Positions 51,278 through 59,011 of a stretch of 64,000 nt of DNA are shown in pieces; the first letter of the stretch is position 1; the number at the start of each line of letters is the position of its first letter. A program made the translations under genes and the position numbers. Source of the DNA: BOG-908 sp965198825 (GTDB lineage: Bacteria > Pseudomonadota > Alphaproteobacteria > Acetobacterales > Acetobacteraceae); contig CBDAQB010000003.1 of the NCBI GenBank assembly GCA_965198825.1, positions 1,426,001 to 1,490,000 on the forward strand. Reading direction: 5' to 3'. The notes under the pieces were generated by a model. The model searched no databases and was not told the DNA's origin. It worked only from the letters and a program-made list of their open reading frames with translations.

Positions 51278-51640
51278 ATGGCGCTGCGGCGTAGCAAGGC
51301 GAAACTCGTGGGAGCCGCCATCGGCGTGGCCGTCTTGTCGCAAGCGCCTGCCGCGGTCGCCTGCGACGGTAAAAGCTACAGCTTCACCATCGCCACGGGC
51401 GAAAATGTCACTGGCGGCGGCCTGGTGATCCGCCTCGACAAGGCGAAGCTCCTTGACGACGATCCCGACAAATACACGATTTCGGTCAAGGACGACGGCA
51501 AGGTGTTGGCCGACCACATCATCCTTCACCAGTATGACAGCGCGACCTTCAGCACGCGCTGCGGCACCCTTTCCATCGGCGCCGGCCGCAAATCCATGTT
51601 CAGCAGCGGCACCGTGGCGCTCAAATGGAGCTACTTTTAG
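51278..51640 (+). CDS. Small secreted protein, unknown
   Basis: A 120-aa precursor with a signal peptide (about residues 1-28; SQAPAAVA before CDGKSYSF). The mature chain is a beta-rich 90-residue domain with two Cys (near 29 and 94 of the precursor), likely a disulfide. I do not recognise the family. The ATG follows GGAGGA at about 8 bases. Its last 20 bases overlap the end of the convergent epimerase gene. Confidence 0.65.
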   Translation: MALRRSKAKLVGAAIGVAVLSQAPAAVACDGKSYSFTIATGENVTGGGLVIRLDKAKLLDDDPDKYTISVKDDGKVLADHIILHQYDSATFSTRCGTLSIGAGRKSMFSSGTVALKWSYF

Positions 51641-52754
51641 CCGATCCTTCCGGAACGCTCAGGATAGCGCCAGTCAGATGATAGAGGCTGCTGGCCGGCG
51701 CCGCTCCCATGGAGAGTGCGCCATCTTCTGTCCGCCGTTCATGCCACAGTCCGTCATCGCGAAGCAGCCTGGCCAGGCTGCGTGCCGCGGCGTCCTGCCG
51801 CACCGGATCGGGATCGCCACGCAAATATTCGGCACGCAACCACTCGGTTTGCGGCCATAGCCGGGCAGACGGCTCCAGCACCGATCCGTCGCTGCCGAGC
51901 ACGTCGCACAGATGCCCGTGCGCGTTGAGGCCGTAACGATCCACGAAGCTCATCAGTCTTGCCGAAATTGCGGAGAGACGCGTGTCGGGCTGGGTGAGCC
52001 CTTGATACCAATGCAGCAGCCACACCCATTCGCAATGATGGCCAGGCTCCACCAGGAAGATTTCGCCTTGGCGTTGCGGGTTCCAGTCGTCGTCGAAGAA
52101 CTCGGGCAAGGTGCCGCTGTCATGATCGAACAATCTGTCGCGGAACAGCTCGACCAGCCCATGCGCCGGGCCGATGAACGCGCTACCGCCGAAAACCTGA
52201 TGCGCTGCCAGCAAGGCTTCCAAGAGATGCATGTGCGGGTTTTGCCGGCGGGGCAGGGCGGGCGGCAGGCTTTCGAGATAGCCGCCTGCCGGATGCCTGA
52301 AATTCCCTTCGATCCAGGCGACGAGTTCCTCTGCCTTGGCGCGAAGCCTCTCCTCAGGCAGCACGGCGGCAGCGCTGGCCAGGGCGAGAAGCACGAAGGC
52401 GTGGTCGTAAAGATCGCGCGTGGCGTCGATGACGCGGTGGTTCAGGTCGAAGCGCCAGGCGTAGCCGCCGTCCGCATGCGCCGCATGACGATCGAGAAAC
52501 CCAAGCCCTAAGCGGACAACATCCAAAGCACCTGGAACGCCGGCTGAATGCGCTTTGGAAAAAACAAAGATCTGCCGCGCCGCGACGCGCAAGCGCCGAT
52601 AGTCCGCCGTGCACCCTGAGCCATCAAGAGCCAAAGTCTCGAAGAAGCTCCCGCGCTCCCGATCGACCCCACGCTCCAGCCAAAGCGGCCAAGCCTTTTC
52701 CCTAAGCCAAGCCCGAAGTCCGGAGGCCGAATGTCGAATCAAGCCAATACCCAA
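51621..52754 (-). CDS. AGE family epimerase/isomerase
   Basis: This enzyme of the N-acylglucosamine 2-epimerase/mannose isomerase fold has 377 aa and an (alpha/alpha)6 barrel. Conserved stretches are DGGYAWRFDLNHRVIDATRD, LYDHAFVLLALASA, PGHHCEWVWLLHW and WPQTEWLRAEYL. His residues in PGHHCEW are expected at the active site. The start is uncertain: a TTG at 52754 and another near 52742 are open, and both lie just after repeat E16. It is next to the heptose genes and probably belongs to the same pathway. Confidence 0.8.
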   Translation of the reverse strand: MGIGLIRHSASGLRAWLREKAWPLWLERGVDRERGSFFETLALDGSGCTADYRRLRVAARQIFVFSKAHSAGVPGALDVVRLGLGFLDRHAAHADGGYAWRFDLNHRVIDATRDLYDHAFVLLALASAAAVLPEERLRAKAEELVAWIEGNFRHPAGGYLESLPPALPRRQNPHMHLLEALLAAHQVFGGSAFIGPAHGLVELFRDRLFDHDSGTLPEFFDDDWNPQRQGEIFLVEPGHHCEWVWLLHWYQGLTQPDTRLSAISARLMSFVDRYGLNAHGHLCDVLGSDGSVLEPSARLWPQTEWLRAEYLRGDPDPVRQDAAARSLARLLRDDGLWHERRTEDGALSMGAAPASSLYHLTGAILSVPEGSAKSSSI

Positions 52755-52760
52755 ACAAGA

Positions 52761-52794
52761 AAAAGTTTTTTGCTTCTTTTTTTCAAAAAAGAAG
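52761..52794. repeat. A/T-rich element E16 (single arm, GAAG type)
   Basis: GTTTTTTG then a hairpin closed by CTTC/GAAG, in the 48-base gap before the start of the epimerase and after the heptose fusion stop. Confidence 0.85.
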
Positions 52795-52802
52795 TCCTTC
52801 CT

Positions 52803-54035
52803 TCAAACCCCAAGCAAAGGCCGCAAAAACGCCAGCAAATCGCCACCAGGAAACAAATGCCCAGCCACGCCCGCGGCAGCGGCCGCCGCCATATCGCTAT
52901 CCTTGTCCCCGACCATCATGCATCGCCGGGCATCCAGCTCCCACGTCTTGATGAGATCGATCAACATTCCAGGCGCCGGCTTGCGCCAGTCGGAATCAAG
53001 CCGGTAGCCTTCGACAGTGCCCTCTGTGTGATAGGGGCAGTAGCGCCAGTCATCGAGCGTTCCGCCGGCGCGGCGCAATTCATCGGCGAGCCAGATGAGC
53101 AGGGCATCGACTTCAGGCGTGCCATACAGCCCACGCGCCACGCCCGCCTGGTTCGTCACCACGAAGACATGCCAGCCGTGTGCTGTTGCCAAGGCCACGG
53201 CCTCGCGGGCGCCTTCCATCCATTCCCAGCGATCCTGGCTGCCGACATAGCCGTGATCGACGTTGAGCACGCCGTCGCGGTCGAGGAAGAGGGCAGGGCG
53301 GTTCATGCAGAATGACAATTCGCGGCGCGCATGCGCGAGGTCGTCCGGAATGCCGATATCGACAAACCAGCCATGCTGCCGGGTTGCCCGCAGCGTGCCG
53401 GCCCGCGCCAGCGCAGGCAGCAATTCGCGCTCGAGCGAACATACCGGCGAAAGCTGGTCCAGCACGCGCCGGTCGAGGGCATAGATCCCCGCGTTGATGG
53501 TGCCGGGTCCTGCCTCGGCCGATACCGGCCGATCGCGGAACTCGCTGACGGCATCGCCATCGAGCGTCACTGTGCCGTAGCGCGAGGCATCCGGAATGTC
53601 GCGCACGATCAGCCGCCCGAGCACCGTATCCGGATCATGCGCGAAATCCGCGACAAGAGCTGCCACGTTGCAGTCGAACAGGCTGTCGCCGTTGCACATC
53701 AGGAAGCGCTCGTGCAGGTGCGGCCGTGCGTGAAACAGCGCGCCGCCGGTGCCGGCGCGGTCCGGCTCCTCCGAGAACACCAGCTTGACACGCTTCGGCA
53801 GCGAGGCGGCCGCATCCTCCACGGCATTCTGCACGGCGTCCGAGAGGTGACCAGTCAGGATCAGGAACTCTTCGACGCCGAAGCGCAGCATCTCCCGCAT
53901 CAGCCAGGCGATGAATGGCCGGCCGCCGACGTTCAGGACAGGCTTCGGCGTTTCTGCCGCGATGTCGCCAAGCCGCGTCGCCAACCCGCCGGCCAGGATG
54001 GCGCACTGGCGCAACGTCGCGGGACGTTGGCGCAT
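52803..54035 (-). CDS. Bifunctional heptose-1-phosphate nucleotidyltransferase / D,D-heptose-bisphosphate phosphatase fusion
   Basis: Two enzymes are fused in 410 aa. Residues 10-235 form a nucleotidyltransferase (HddC-like): ILAGGLATRLGDI, PKPVLNVGGRPF, and CNGDSLF (Asp117). Residues 246-410 form a HAD phosphatase of GmhB type: LFLDRDGVLNVDHGY with catalytic Asp252/Asp254, then CPYHTEGTVEGYRLDSDWRKP and MVGDKDSDMAAA. The order gmhA, fusion, hddA supports GDP-D-glycero-alpha-D-manno-heptose synthesis. The start overlaps the gmhA stop by one base. Confidence 0.87.
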   Translation of the reverse strand: MRQRPATLRQCAILAGGLATRLGDIAAETPKPVLNVGGRPFIAWLMREMLRFGVEEFLILTGHLSDAVQNAVEDAAASLPKRVKLVFSEEPDRAGTGGALFHARPHLHERFLMCNGDSLFDCNVAALVADFAHDPDTVLGRLIVRDIPDASRYGTVTLDGDAVSEFRDRPVSAEAGPGTINAGIYALDRRVLDQLSPVCSLERELLPALARAGTLRATRQHGWFVDIGIPDDLAHARRELSFCMNRPALFLDRDGVLNVDHGYVGSQDRWEWMEGAREAVALATAHGWHVFVVTNQAGVARGLYGTPEVDALLIWLADELRRAGGTLDDWRYCPYHTEGTVEGYRLDSDWRKPAPGMLIDLIKTWELDARRCMMVGDKDSDMAAAAAAGVAGHLFPGGDLLAFLRPLLGV

Positions 54036-54625
54036 CAGGTGAACTCATCCTCGCGGAACATGGCATTCTCCACTGCGAAAAGCAGGGCGTGACCGGCCGT
54101 CATATGGAGCTGCTGCACCACCTGGCCGAGTGCTGCCGGAACGCGCAGAAGCAGGTCGCAGGCTTCCGCCATCGCTCCTCCCTGCGCTCCCGCAAAGCCC
54201 AGGCAGACCATCCCTTTCGCGCGCGCAGCTTCGATCGCCGCCAGGATGTTCGGCGAATTACCTGACGTGGACAGTCCCAGGAACACATCGCCGCGCCTTC
54301 CGATCGCCTGCACCTGACGCGCGAACACGGTCTCGAACCCATAATCGTTGCCGCAGGCGGTCAGGATCGGCGCACTCTCCGACAGCGCGACAGCGGCCAT
54401 CGGCGGCCGGTTATACAGCACGCGCGACACGAACTCCGCCGCCAGATGCTGCGCATCCGCGGCCGATCCCCCGTTGCCCGCGAGCAGCACGCATCCTCCG
54501 CCCCGCAACGCCGCTGTGATTCGCGCGGCCATGCTCTCGAGCATCGAGGCCATGGCCGGATCTCCGGCGAAAGCGGCCGCAGCATCGGCGGAAATGGACA
54601 GGTAACCGGAGACTGGGTTTTGCAT
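54035..54625 (-). CDS. gmhA: Sedoheptulose 7-phosphate isomerase
   Basis: It makes D-glycero-D-manno-heptose 7-phosphate, the first heptose step. The SIS-domain landmarks are LAGNGGSAADAQHLAAEFVSR, SGNSPNILAAIEAARAKG and HMTAGHALLFAVENAMF. Length 196 aa is standard for GmhA. It is coupled to the nucleotidyltransferase/phosphatase fusion by a TGATG overlap. Confidence 0.92.
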   Translation of the reverse strand: MQNPVSGYLSISADAAAAFAGDPAMASMLESMAARITAALRGGGCVLLAGNGGSAADAQHLAAEFVSRVLYNRPPMAAVALSESAPILTACGNDYGFETVFARQVQAIGRRGDVFLGLSTSGNSPNILAAIEAARAKGMVCLGFAGAQGGAMAEACDLLLRVPAALGQVVQQLHMTAGHALLFAVENAMFREDEFT

Positions 54626-54738
54626 CCCCGCTGCTGTGCCTTAGTTTGCCCCGCGCTGCCAAGCGCCGGGATCGGCAGAAGGGCCGAGAGCCCCTGGCTC
54701 GCTGTCGCCGCCTTCTAACACCCGGAGGGATTTGCTAT

Positions 54739-54843
54739 ATGTGCGATGAACCGAGGGGTTTGGCCCGCGACGATGCCGAATGGGAGCTCCGGATGGATCA
54801 GATGCGCGCCGACATAAGGCTCAAAACCGCTCAGGCTGCTTGA
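54739..54843 (+). CDS. Small 34-aa ORF before hddA
   Basis: The frame starts MCDEPRGLARDDAEWEL and ends at TGA. GGAGGG lies about 9 bases before its ATG, a strong ribosome site. It is acidic and helical, and has no signal. It precedes hddA by 30 bases on the same strand. It could be a small protein or a leader ORF. No family is recognised. Confidence 0.5.
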   Translation: MCDEPRGLARDDAEWELRMDQMRADIRLKTAQAA

Positions 54844-54873
54844 TCCACACGGCCCCTTGAACGTTCGCCTGCC

Positions 54874-55953
54874 ATGAGCAGCCTCCCCATCGCGGAACGC
54901 CGCGGCCACGCGCGCCGCGCCGTCGTACGCGCCCGCGCGCCCCTTCGCCTGGGCCTCGCCGGCGGCGGCACCGACCTCGTCAGCTATTCGAGCGAACACG
55001 GGGGCGCCGTCCTCAACGCCACCATCGACCGCTACGCCTTCGCCTCCATACGCGCCCGCGACGATGGGAAGATCTACTTCGAAGCCTGCGACCTCGGCCG
55101 CGAGGAAACGCACCCCGCCGCGGCCCTCCTGCCCGAGTCCCAGCTCCTCCTCCACCGCGGCGTCTATGAGCGCATGATACGCGACTTCCATGGCGGCGAA
55201 CCTTTGCCGGTGAGCGTCACCACCGCGGTGGACGCCCCGATGGGCAGCGGCCTGGGCTCCTCATCAGCGCTGGTCGTCGCCCTCATCGAAGCCTACCGCG
55301 CCTTCCTCGACCTGCCGCTGGCCCGCTACGATGTCGCTCACCTCGCCTACGACATCGAACGCGTGGACCTGGCCCTGGCAGGCGGCCGCCAGGACCAATA
55401 TTCCGCCTCGTTCGGCGGCATAAACTTCCTCGAATTCCTCCGCGACGGCGAAGTCATTGTCAACCCGCTCCGCTTCTCCGAAGGCGTGGTCAACGAACTC
55501 GAATCCTCGCTCGTCGTGTGCTTCTCCGGCCAGTCCCGCGCGTCAGATGCCATCATACGCCAACAAACCAGCGGCCTCGCCGCGCACACCCCGGACGTCC
55601 TCGACGCCATGCATCAGCTTCGCCAGGACGCCATCGACATGAAGCGCGCCATCCTCATGGGCGACATTCCCGAAGTCGCGTTTCTCCTCGAGCGCTCATG
55701 GCTTGCCAAGAAACGCACCGCTCCTGGGATCTCCAACGCCGCCATCGAAAAGCTCGAGGCCCTGGCACGAGCCTCCGGCGCTATCGGCGCCAAGGTGTCC
55801 GGCGCCGGCGGCGGCGGGTTCATGATGTTCGTCGTGCCTACTGAGCGGCGGCACCGGCTGATTACCGCCTTGGCGGAGAATGGGGGGATGGCTTACCCTG
55901 TGAAGTTTACCGAGCGGGGTAGTGAGACTTGGGCTTTGACTGGTAGGCGGTAA
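54874..55953 (+). CDS. hddA: D-glycero-alpha-D-manno-heptose 7-phosphate kinase
   Basis: This GHMP kinase of 359 aa phosphorylates heptose 7-phosphate at C1. The glycine-rich PMGSGLGSSSALVVA (residues 122-136) is the ATP loop; RAPLRLGLAGGGTDL and the C-terminal KVSGAGGGGFMMF complete the family pattern. The gene ends with about 120 bases of markedly G/T-ending codons before repeat E17. It diverges from gmhA. Confidence 0.92.
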   Translation: MSSLPIAERRGHARRAVVRARAPLRLGLAGGGTDLVSYSSEHGGAVLNATIDRYAFASIRARDDGKIYFEACDLGREETHPAAALLPESQLLLHRGVYERMIRDFHGGEPLPVSVTTAVDAPMGSGLGSSSALVVALIEAYRAFLDLPLARYDVAHLAYDIERVDLALAGGRQDQYSASFGGINFLEFLRDGEVIVNPLRFSEGVVNELESSLVVCFSGQSRASDAIIRQQTSGLAAHTPDVLDAMHQLRQDAIDMKRAILMGDIPEVAFLLERSWLAKKRTAPGISNAAIEKLEALARASGAIGAKVSGAGGGGFMMFVVPTERRHRLITALAENGGMAYPVKFTERGSETWALTGRR

Positions 55954-55972
55954 GGCGAGTGGAAGTAAGCAT

Positions 55973-56084
55973 GTTCTTTTTTGAAAAAAAGAACCAAAAA
56001 ACTTTTACGTGTTTGGGCCGGGCCTTTCCACAATCTCGGTCCCACATCGTAAAAGTTTTTTGCTTCTTTTTTTCAAAAAAGAAG
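55973..56084. repeat. A/T-rich palindromic element E17 (complete)
   Basis: The left arm (55973-55994) is the GAAC type and the right arm (56063-56084) the GAAG type. The centre has GGGCCGGGCC and AATCTCGGTCCCAC, the inverse of the module seen in E12 and E13. It lies between hddA and the glycosyltransferase. Confidence 0.9.
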
Positions 56085-56103
56085 TCCTTCCTTATGGTAC
56101 CTC

Positions 56104-57321
56104 ATGCGTAAAAACCTGATCTTCATCAGCCACCGCATGCCCTGGCCGCTCAACAAGGGCGAGAAAATCCGCGCCTGGAACGTCATCCAGCACCTCGCAC
56201 CCACCTACGACGTGCACCTCGGCTGCGTCGTCGAAGATCCAGCCGACATGGCCCATGTCACACGGCTCGAGTCCGTCTGTGCCAGCGTCGGGGCTTTTCG
56301 CATCGACAAATCCAGGCAGAAATACCGCGCCCTGCTGCACGCACGGCCGGGCAAGCCGCTGATGCCGGACTTCTACTATTCGCCCGCGCTACAGAAATGG
56401 GTGGATGCGACCATGGCACGTATTCCGATGGACATCCTGTATATCTACTCGGTGGCCATGGCGCCCTACGTCCTCGACCTCGCGCGCGGCGGCAAGATAC
56501 TCGATGCGCAGGACATCGACTCAGCGAAATGGGCGGAGTACGCGACGAAGTCGAAATACCCGATGAAAGCGGTCTGGGCCCGCGAGGCACGCACCTTGCT
56601 CGCCTACGAACGGCGTGCCGCGGCCGCGTGCGACTATAGTTTCTTCGTCACGGAGACCGAGACCAAACGCTTCGCAGAGCTGGCGCCCGAGGTGGCATCG
56701 CGCTCCGCCGCTGTCGAGTGCGGCGTCGATCTCGACCGCTTTTCTCCCGACGATATCTACGACACTCCTTTCGACTCGGCCGCTGCGAACATCGTATTTA
56801 CCGGCAACATGGATTATTGGCCGAATGCCGATGCGGTCATCTGGTTCGCGCAAGAAATCCTGCCGCTCCTGCTGAAGCGTGTGCCCCACGCGCAATTCTG
56901 GGCGGTCGGCGCCAACCCCGGACCTGACGTGCTCGCGCTCGCATCCCTGCCGGGCGTGCACGTGACCGGCCGGGTCGAGGACGTGCGCCCCTATGTCGCG
57001 AACGCCTCGGTGATCGTCTGCCCATTGCGCATCGCCCGGGGCATCCAGAACAAGGTTCTGGAAGGGATGGCCACGGGAAAGCCCGTCATCGCCTCACCTC
57101 CCGCCTTCGAGGGCGTACGCGCCAAAGCCGGCCGCGACCTGCTGGTCGCCGACGGTCCGGCTGCGTTCGTGGAGGCCATTTGTGACGTGCTCGACGGTAA
57201 ACATCCTGGGCTGGGCAGTGCCGCCCGCGATGCCATGGTTACTGGCTATGCCTGGTCGTCCGTCCTGGCGGCCATGGACCCCATGCTCGAAAGCGCCGCC
57301 GTGCCGCATCGTCTCGGATAG
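56104..57321 (+). CDS. Glycosyltransferase, exosortase/PEP-CTERM-associated type
   Basis: This 405-aa GT-B sugar transferase resembles the exosortase-associated class: FISHRMPWPLNKGEKIRAWN at the start, DAQDIDSAKWAEYATKSKYP, and the C-terminal MGTGKPV-like EGMATGKPVIASPPAFEGV. Its middle has ECGVDLDRFSPDD and FTGNMDYWPNADAVIWFAQE. No exosortase gene is in the window. It follows the heptose genes, so it may use GDP-heptose; this is inference. The start lies 20 bases after repeat E17. Confidence 0.82.
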   Translation: MRKNLIFISHRMPWPLNKGEKIRAWNVIQHLAPTYDVHLGCVVEDPADMAHVTRLESVCASVGAFRIDKSRQKYRALLHARPGKPLMPDFYYSPALQKWVDATMARIPMDILYIYSVAMAPYVLDLARGGKILDAQDIDSAKWAEYATKSKYPMKAVWAREARTLLAYERRAAAACDYSFFVTETETKRFAELAPEVASRSAAVECGVDLDRFSPDDIYDTPFDSAAANIVFTGNMDYWPNADAVIWFAQEILPLLLKRVPHAQFWAVGANPGPDVLALASLPGVHVTGRVEDVRPYVANASVIVCPLRIARGIQNKVLEGMATGKPVIASPPAFEGVRAKAGRDLLVADGPAAFVEAICDVLDGKHPGLGSAARDAMVTGYAWSSVLAAMDPMLESAAVPHRLG

Positions 57322-57335
57322 GCGTCGAGATATCG

Positions 57336-57359
57336 GCGCCCCGGCCACGGCCGGGGCGC
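57336..57359. terminator. Terminator-like hairpin
   Basis: A perfect inverted repeat GCGCCCCGGCC / GGCCGGGGCGC with a 2-base centre lies 14 bases after the glycosyltransferase stop and 12 before the convergent gene's stop. It lacks a strong T run, so Rho-independent activity is uncertain. Confidence 0.55.
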
Positions 57360-57371
57360 AGGCCCTTTCCA

Positions 57372-57809
57372 CTAGTTGATAATCGGCGGCGGTGCATCGG
57401 ACCCAGAGAACGAGAACGCGCCGTTCCCGACTCCGCCGGAGAAAGACTCGAAGCTTCCGGCGACGTTGTTGTAGTTGCTGGGCGTGCTGACGATCACCGT
57501 CGCATTCCCGCTATACACCTGAGAAGTCAAACCGTTGCCGGCAACGCGCAAGAAGCTGAACTCGCCCGAGGCTGGGCAGTAATAGCCAGTGAGCGCGTTT
57601 TGTACGCCGCCGTTGTCGCCAAACGTGCCAAGGATTTGCGGGCACGAACCGACTGTGCCCTGGCTCGTGATGTTCATCAGGATGTTGATGCTGTTGTTTG
57701 CACGGACTTCGTAGTTTCCGAGTATCGAGGCGGGGAAGGCGGCGAGTGCGGAGCCAGTCGCGAGAAGGCTGGTGACACTGGCGGCCGACAGCAGCTTGAC
57801 GATGTTCAT
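57372..57809 (-). CDS. Secreted protein of unknown function (paralogue 1)
   Basis: The 145-aa precursor has a signal peptide (LLSAASVTSLLATGSALA). The mature part shares ALTGYYCPASGEFSFLRVAG with the next gene upstream on this strand, including the cysteine pair Cys56/Cys78, probably a disulfide. It is Asn/Ser/Gly-rich and beta-type. I recognise no family. The two genes are tandem and probably arose by duplication. Confidence 0.7.
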   Translation of the reverse strand: MNIVKLLSAASVTSLLATGSALAAFPASILGNYEVRANNSINILMNITSQGTVGSCPQILGTFGDNGGVQNALTGYYCPASGEFSFLRVAGNGLTSQVYSGNATVIVSTPSNYNNVAGSFESFSGGVGNGAFSFSGSDAPPPIIN

Positions 57810-57850
57810 GATGATCTTTCCTTTTGTGTGTTGAAGGGTTGATGATTGTT

Positions 57851-58285
57851 CTAGTGGTTCAGGCTGAATTCGTATTTGCCGAGCGAACCGACGGAGCTGT
57901 ATTCATTGAAGCTGCCGCCCATCAGAAGCGAAAGCGTGAAAAGCTGGCCGGTCGGCGGAACCTGATCAAGGCTTCCGGAAAACACCTGGAATGTGGCGTT
58001 GCGGGATCCCTTGCGCATGAACGCCACGGCGCCGCTCTGCGGGCAGTAGTAGCCGGTCATGGCGCTGAGGCTGCCTGAATTGACATCCGTGATCGTGCCG
58101 GCGATCGACTTGCAGTAGCCAACGGCGGTCGCCTGGCTGCTGACGTTGACGGAGAGAGGGTAGCCGTTGGCGTCACCGGTCCAGACGCCGACGACGCTGA
58201 CCGGCCAGGTGCTGGCGGAGGCGCCGGAAGTGGCGGCACAAGCCAACAGCGCGGCTGCCACGATGGTTTTGCGTAGCGAGATCAT
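57851..58285 (-). CDS. Secreted protein of unknown function (paralogue 2)
   Basis: The 144-aa precursor has a signal peptide (IVAAALLACAATSGASAS) and resembles its neighbour: SAMTGYYCPQSGAVAFMRKG aligns with ALTGYYCPASGEFSFLRVAG, and Cys58/Cys81 occupy the same spacing. The ATG follows AGGAG at 8 bases. It lies 41 bases upstream of paralogue 1 on the same strand and diverges from the AraC-like gene. Confidence 0.72.
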   Translation of the reverse strand: MISLRKTIVAAALLACAATSGASASTWPVSVVGVWTGDANGYPLSVNVSSQATAVGYCKSIAGTITDVNSGSLSAMTGYYCPQSGAVAFMRKGSRNATFQVFSGSLDQVPPTGQLFTLSLLMGGSFNEYSSVGSLGKYEFSLNH

Positions 58286-58540
58286 TGTGAAAACTCCTTT
58301 GTCATTGCAGCGAGTTCTTCGCCGGCCCCGGACTTTTCGGAACGGCTGGTGTCTAGTTGGACTGGTCCGCCGGGGTCTTCCCGCGCTGTGCAAAAAACGT
58401 CGGCCGCACCACGAATAAAGTTTCGTAAATTATTCGGAACAAACCAGCGTCGAGGATGTCCGGTTTGGGGGGCGCTTCGCGTCACTTCTATCAGCGGCGC
58501 CAAAACGGCGGCGTCATGGGATCAGCGGAGCGACGACAGC

Positions 58541-58990
58541 ATGCCCAACCGGTTCAATGACGCAGCGGGGTTCCGCACCCTGCAGAAAACGATGATCTTG
58601 TCGGCACAGCGAGCGGCTCTTCGCACTGCGAAACTGGCACGGCGGCAGGAGCGCATAGTCGCTTATATCGGCACGAGGTTCACCGATCCGTCTGTCAGTG
58701 CAGGCGAGGCGGCACGCGCCCTCGGCATGTCTCTGCGGGGATTGCACCTTGCCCTTGCCGACACTGGCGAGTCCTTCAACAAGGCCGTTCGGCGCCACCG
58801 CCTTGCTGCATGCCGCGTGCGCCTGCAGGCGCCGCAGCGAAGTGACAGCGTGACGGAGATTGCTTTCTCGTGCGGCTTCAACAGCCTTTCGAGCTTCTAC
58901 CGCGCGCTTGAAAGTTGTGAGACAAATGCAGGGCGCTTGACGGTCAACGCTGGTGGCTATGTTCCGCCGGGAGCGGCGGCGCACCCCTGA
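58541..58990 (+). CDS. AraC family transcriptional regulator (short)
   Basis: This is a DNA-binding domain alone, 149 aa. The first HTH (VSAGEAARALGMSLRGLHLAL) and second HTH (SVTEIAFSCGFNSLSSFYRALE) follow the AraC pattern. The sensing domain of longer AraC proteins is absent. ATG is taken at MPNRFNDAAG with GGAG about 10 bases upstream. It diverges from two secreted paralogue genes over a 255-base gap and could control them. Confidence 0.75.
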   Translation: MPNRFNDAAGFRTLQKTMILSAQRAALRTAKLARRQERIVAYIGTRFTDPSVSAGEAARALGMSLRGLHLALADTGESFNKAVRRHRLAACRVRLQAPQRSDSVTEIAFSCGFNSLSSFYRALESCETNAGRLTVNAGGYVPPGAAAHP

Positions 58991-59011
58991 CGGCAGCCGA
59001 AGTCGCGTTGG

